NCBI GenBank assembly: GCA_913009765.1
Contig: CAJVYT010000253.1
Location: 1-6,509 of the forward strand
Direction: 5' to 3'
Length of the DNA: 6,509 nucleotides
Source: an uncultured candidate division Zixibacteria bacterium
GTDB taxonomy: Bacteria; Zixibacteria; MSB-5A5; GN15; FEB-12
Positions 4,820 to 6,509 of the stretch are shown one piece after another. The first letter of the stretch is position 1. Every line of letters begins with the position of its first letter. The notes under the pieces are model-generated. The model was not told the DNA's origin and searched no databases. It saw only the letters and a program-made list of their open reading frames with translations. The translations under genes were made by a program, and so were the position numbers.

Positions 4820-6373
4820 TTACTGCGGCGGACGAGGTCCTGCCTTGTACATATAGTTCACAAGGTATGCGATATCGGCAACATTTATAGTTCCACTTAA
4901 GTCAATATCTCCGGAAGTTTCCGGATAAGGTGATACTCCGTCTCTGAACAGATAGTTTACAATATAAACAATATCGTTCATAGTGTATTTCCCGTCATCA
5001 TCTAAATCTCCACGCGTAAACGAACTGACTTGTATATTTGTCATAATTGTATCGGCAGCAAGTAACGGGTCAGTGACGATAAAGGTCACCAACGTAACTG
5101 TTCCTAATTGTGTCGTATCAGGTGTTATTGAATATGTGGCAGTACCAGTACCCGGATCTGAAAATGTCGCATTAAGCATTATTGGGTCAGCAGTAAGAAC
5201 AACAAGCTGTGATTCGGGATCAGATGCTGTAACCACTATATTTGAGCTAAGACCTACAAAAACAACGGTTGTATCGGCAAGAATTGTTGAAAAGATTGGA
5301 GCTTGATTTCCTACTTCCAACACATTAATTTCAACTGTTGCCGTATCAGCAGCCCCAAGATTATCAACTGCGATAAAGTCTATAAAATATTGACCTGCTT
5401 GAGTATAGTCAGGATCAAATAATAAAGTTTGCAGCGTAAGAACACCGCTAAAAGTAGCGTTCAAAGGCAGGTTTTCAGCTCTAAATTCTGCTATAGCAAA
5501 CCCTTCTGGATCTAAAGTCCCTACTCTGAAAGCAAGACTTTCTCCTTCATTCAGAGTAAAAGGTCCTGCACCATCCAAAAGAAATATCTCCGGCGGGAAG
5601 TTTTTGTCAGCTACACGGACAGTCCGAAGTTGAGTCTGTACACATAAAGCCGGATCAATTTCATCACACACCTCAAAACGAATATCATAAAATGTTTCGA
5701 CAGGTGTATCGCCTTGGGTATGGTCAGGTATAAAGGTTAAAACCCCAACACCATTGCCAGAATCAACAAATGTCATATTTGTTGCCAACGAATCGGTACC
5801 ATCTAAAAATGCTCTGACTGTCGGAACAGTTCCATCAGGGTCGTCTACAAAGATAGAGAATTGTAATGTATCACCTTCGTCAATAGTCGTGCCCGGATAG
5901 GAGATAAAATAGAATGGTATTCGGTTTGTATCAGCAACAGTAATCTGCATCAGTTGTGAATCAACAAATAGAGGATCAACAAAGTCGGTCGCATAAATCA
6001 TAATATCATGGACTCCCGCATCGGTATCAGTAGGTGTCCAAGTAAATAATCCGCTTCCGTCGCCATTATCAGAAATCACTGCACCGGCAGGCAACAAGCC
6101 GCTAATAATCGGGAAATCACCATCAGGGTCAGAAGATGTAATGTTAAAAGTAACATTAATAAGCTCAGTTGTACTGGTATCGGCAACAAAATTTAAAACC
6201 GGCATTTGGTTTCCTGCTTCTGTCACTGAATAGGTAACAATAATTGTATCAGAAAGAATTCCGTCGGTTACAATAATATTTATATCATAAAGACCTGCTT
6301 GAGTGAAATCTGGAGTAAAGGTATACACAGCCACTCCGTTGCCAGAATCAACCAACGTAAAGTTTGCCGGAAC
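4820..6373 (-). CDS. C-terminal part of a secreted cadherin/Ig-repeat protein with dockerin-like tail (5' end missing)
   Basis: 517 residues remain, numbered here from the adapter junction at 6373. A partial repeat (1-52) is followed by four full cadherin/Ig-like repeats at about 55-147, 150-256, 258-352 and 356-450. Each begins N-x-x-P and most carry SDPDG, DDPDG, LDPEG or SDPES-type acidic motifs, a DxGxGxxTFTPDxTQAG-type segment and a VTD/AxD strand. The tail (454-517) is a dockerin-like pair: GDLDDDGKYTMND (Ca ligands D456, D458, D460, D467) and GDIDLSGTINVAD (D489, D491, S493, N497, D500), each followed by a YIVNYLF or YLVNYMY helix, then GPRPPQ. The acidic residues suggest Ca-dependent folding. 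The likely location is the cell surface or extracellular space, and the likely role is adhesive or structural. The ATG at 6430 lies in the adapter and must not be taken as the start; the true N-terminus and signal peptide lie beyond the contig. The gene is followed by its own terminator and then, in the same direction, by the large dockerin-tailed gene. Confidence 0.88.
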   Translation of the reverse strand, partial: VPANFTLVDSGNGVAVYTFTPDFTQAGLYDINIIVTDGILSDTIIVTYSVTEAGNQMPVLNFVADTSTTELINVTFNITSSDPDGDFPIISGLLPAGAVISDNGDGSGLFTWTPTDTDAGVHDIMIYATDFVDPLFVDSQLMQITVADTNRIPFYFISYPGTTIDEGDTLQFSIFVDDPDGTVPTVRAFLDGTDSLATNMTFVDSGNGVGVLTFIPDHTQGDTPVETFYDIRFEVCDEIDPALCVQTQLRTVRVADKNFPPEIFLLDGAGPFTLNEGESLAFRVGTLDPEGFAIAEFRAENLPLNATFSGVLTLQTLLFDPDYTQAGQYFIDFIAVDNLGAADTATVEINVLEVGNQAPIFSTILADTTVVFVGLSSNIVVTASDPESQLVVLTADPIMLNATFSDPGTGTATYSITPDTTQLGTVTLVTFIVTDPLLAADTIMTNIQVSSFTRGDLDDDGKYTMNDIVYIVNYLFRDGVSPYPETSGDIDLSGTINVADIAYLVNYMYKAGPRPPQ

Positions 6374-6431
6374 AGATCGGAAGAGCGTCGTGTAGGGAAA
6401 GAGTGTAGATCTCGGTGGTCGCCGTATCATT
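6374..6431 (-). other. Illumina P5/TruSeq universal adapter, reverse complement (contamination)
   Basis: The 58 bases from AGATCGGAAGAGCGTCGTGT to GTCGCCGTATCATT are the exact reverse complement of 107-164. Genomic sequence ends at 6373. Because the P5 side appears at both ends pointing outwards, both ends probably derive from read-through of short inserts in the same sequencing direction. Translated on the minus strand it gives MIRRPPRSTLFPYT..., another recurring contaminant peptide that is falsely fused in frame to the 6373-4820 gene. Confidence 0.99.
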
Positions 6432-6509
6432 AAAAAAAAAATGAATAAAAAAAAAAAAAGAAACAGAAGTGACAGCGCAGCAGAGAGTGGGAGTGAAGTG
6501 CAGCGATGA
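6432..6509. other. Non-genomic read-end sequence outside the right adapter
   Basis: Poly-A-rich sequence interrupted by ATGAAT follows the adapter directly, and the last 50 or so bases are purine-rich and unrecognisable. This mirrors 1-106 (adapter, homopolymer, noise) and fits reads running past the end of the library molecule. I see no gene or biological repeat here. Confidence 0.9.

Noticed and set aside
4983..5306. 107-residue plus-strand ORF opposite the cadherin-repeat gene
   Set aside because: It is the antisense of a coding region with clear domain repeats. No ribosome binding site.
107..6431. Terminal inverted repeats of a linear plasmid, virus or transposon
   Set aside because: The 58-base inverted repeat is the Illumina universal adapter, base for base, and is followed outward by homopolymer and noise.

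Overview
The window is one metagenome-like contig. It carries three protein-coding genes, all on the minus strand, so transcription runs right to left. Both ends are sequencing artefact. Positions 107-164 and 6374-6431 are the 58-base Illumina P5/TruSeq universal adapter and its exact reverse complement. Outside them lie homopolymer-rich sequence (1-106, 6432-6509) of the kind made when a read runs past the end of a short library fragment. Genuine genomic sequence is therefore about 165-6373.

In transcription order: (1) 6373-4820, the 3' part of a secreted or surface protein. It has one partial and four complete cadherin/Ig-like repeats and ends in a dockerin-like pair of Ca-binding repeats. 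Its 5' end is lost into the adapter. A strong intrinsic terminator follows at 4791-4762. (2) A long, AT-rich, hairpin-rich intergenic region (4761-4290). (3) 4289-690, a complete 1199-residue exported protein. It has a signal peptide, a BNR/Asp-box (sialidase-like beta-propeller) region, a BACON/ASH-like domain, a large middle region I cannot assign, a cadherin/Ig-like domain, and two almost identical dockerin-like repeats. A strong terminator follows at 642-609. (4) 365-165, the first 67 codons of a third exported protein, cut off by the left adapter.

The organism is a bacterium: Shine-Dalgarno sites, intrinsic terminators and Sec signal peptides are all present. The DNA is AT-rich. Large exported proteins with beta-sandwich domains and a C-terminal pattern of the type GDVNxxGxINVxDLVYLVNYxFxxGPxP are common in uncultivated FCB-group lineages (Zixibacteria and relatives) and also occur in Planctomycetes. 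The lineage call is inference and weak.

Together the genes look like a cell-surface or extracellular protein locus. Two adjacent proteins end in dockerin-like modules, which in other systems bind cohesins or serve as Ca-dependent C-terminal tails. No cohesin, sortase or secretion-system gene is visible, so partner and function stay open. Strong terminators behind the first two genes suggest separate transcription units rather than an operon.
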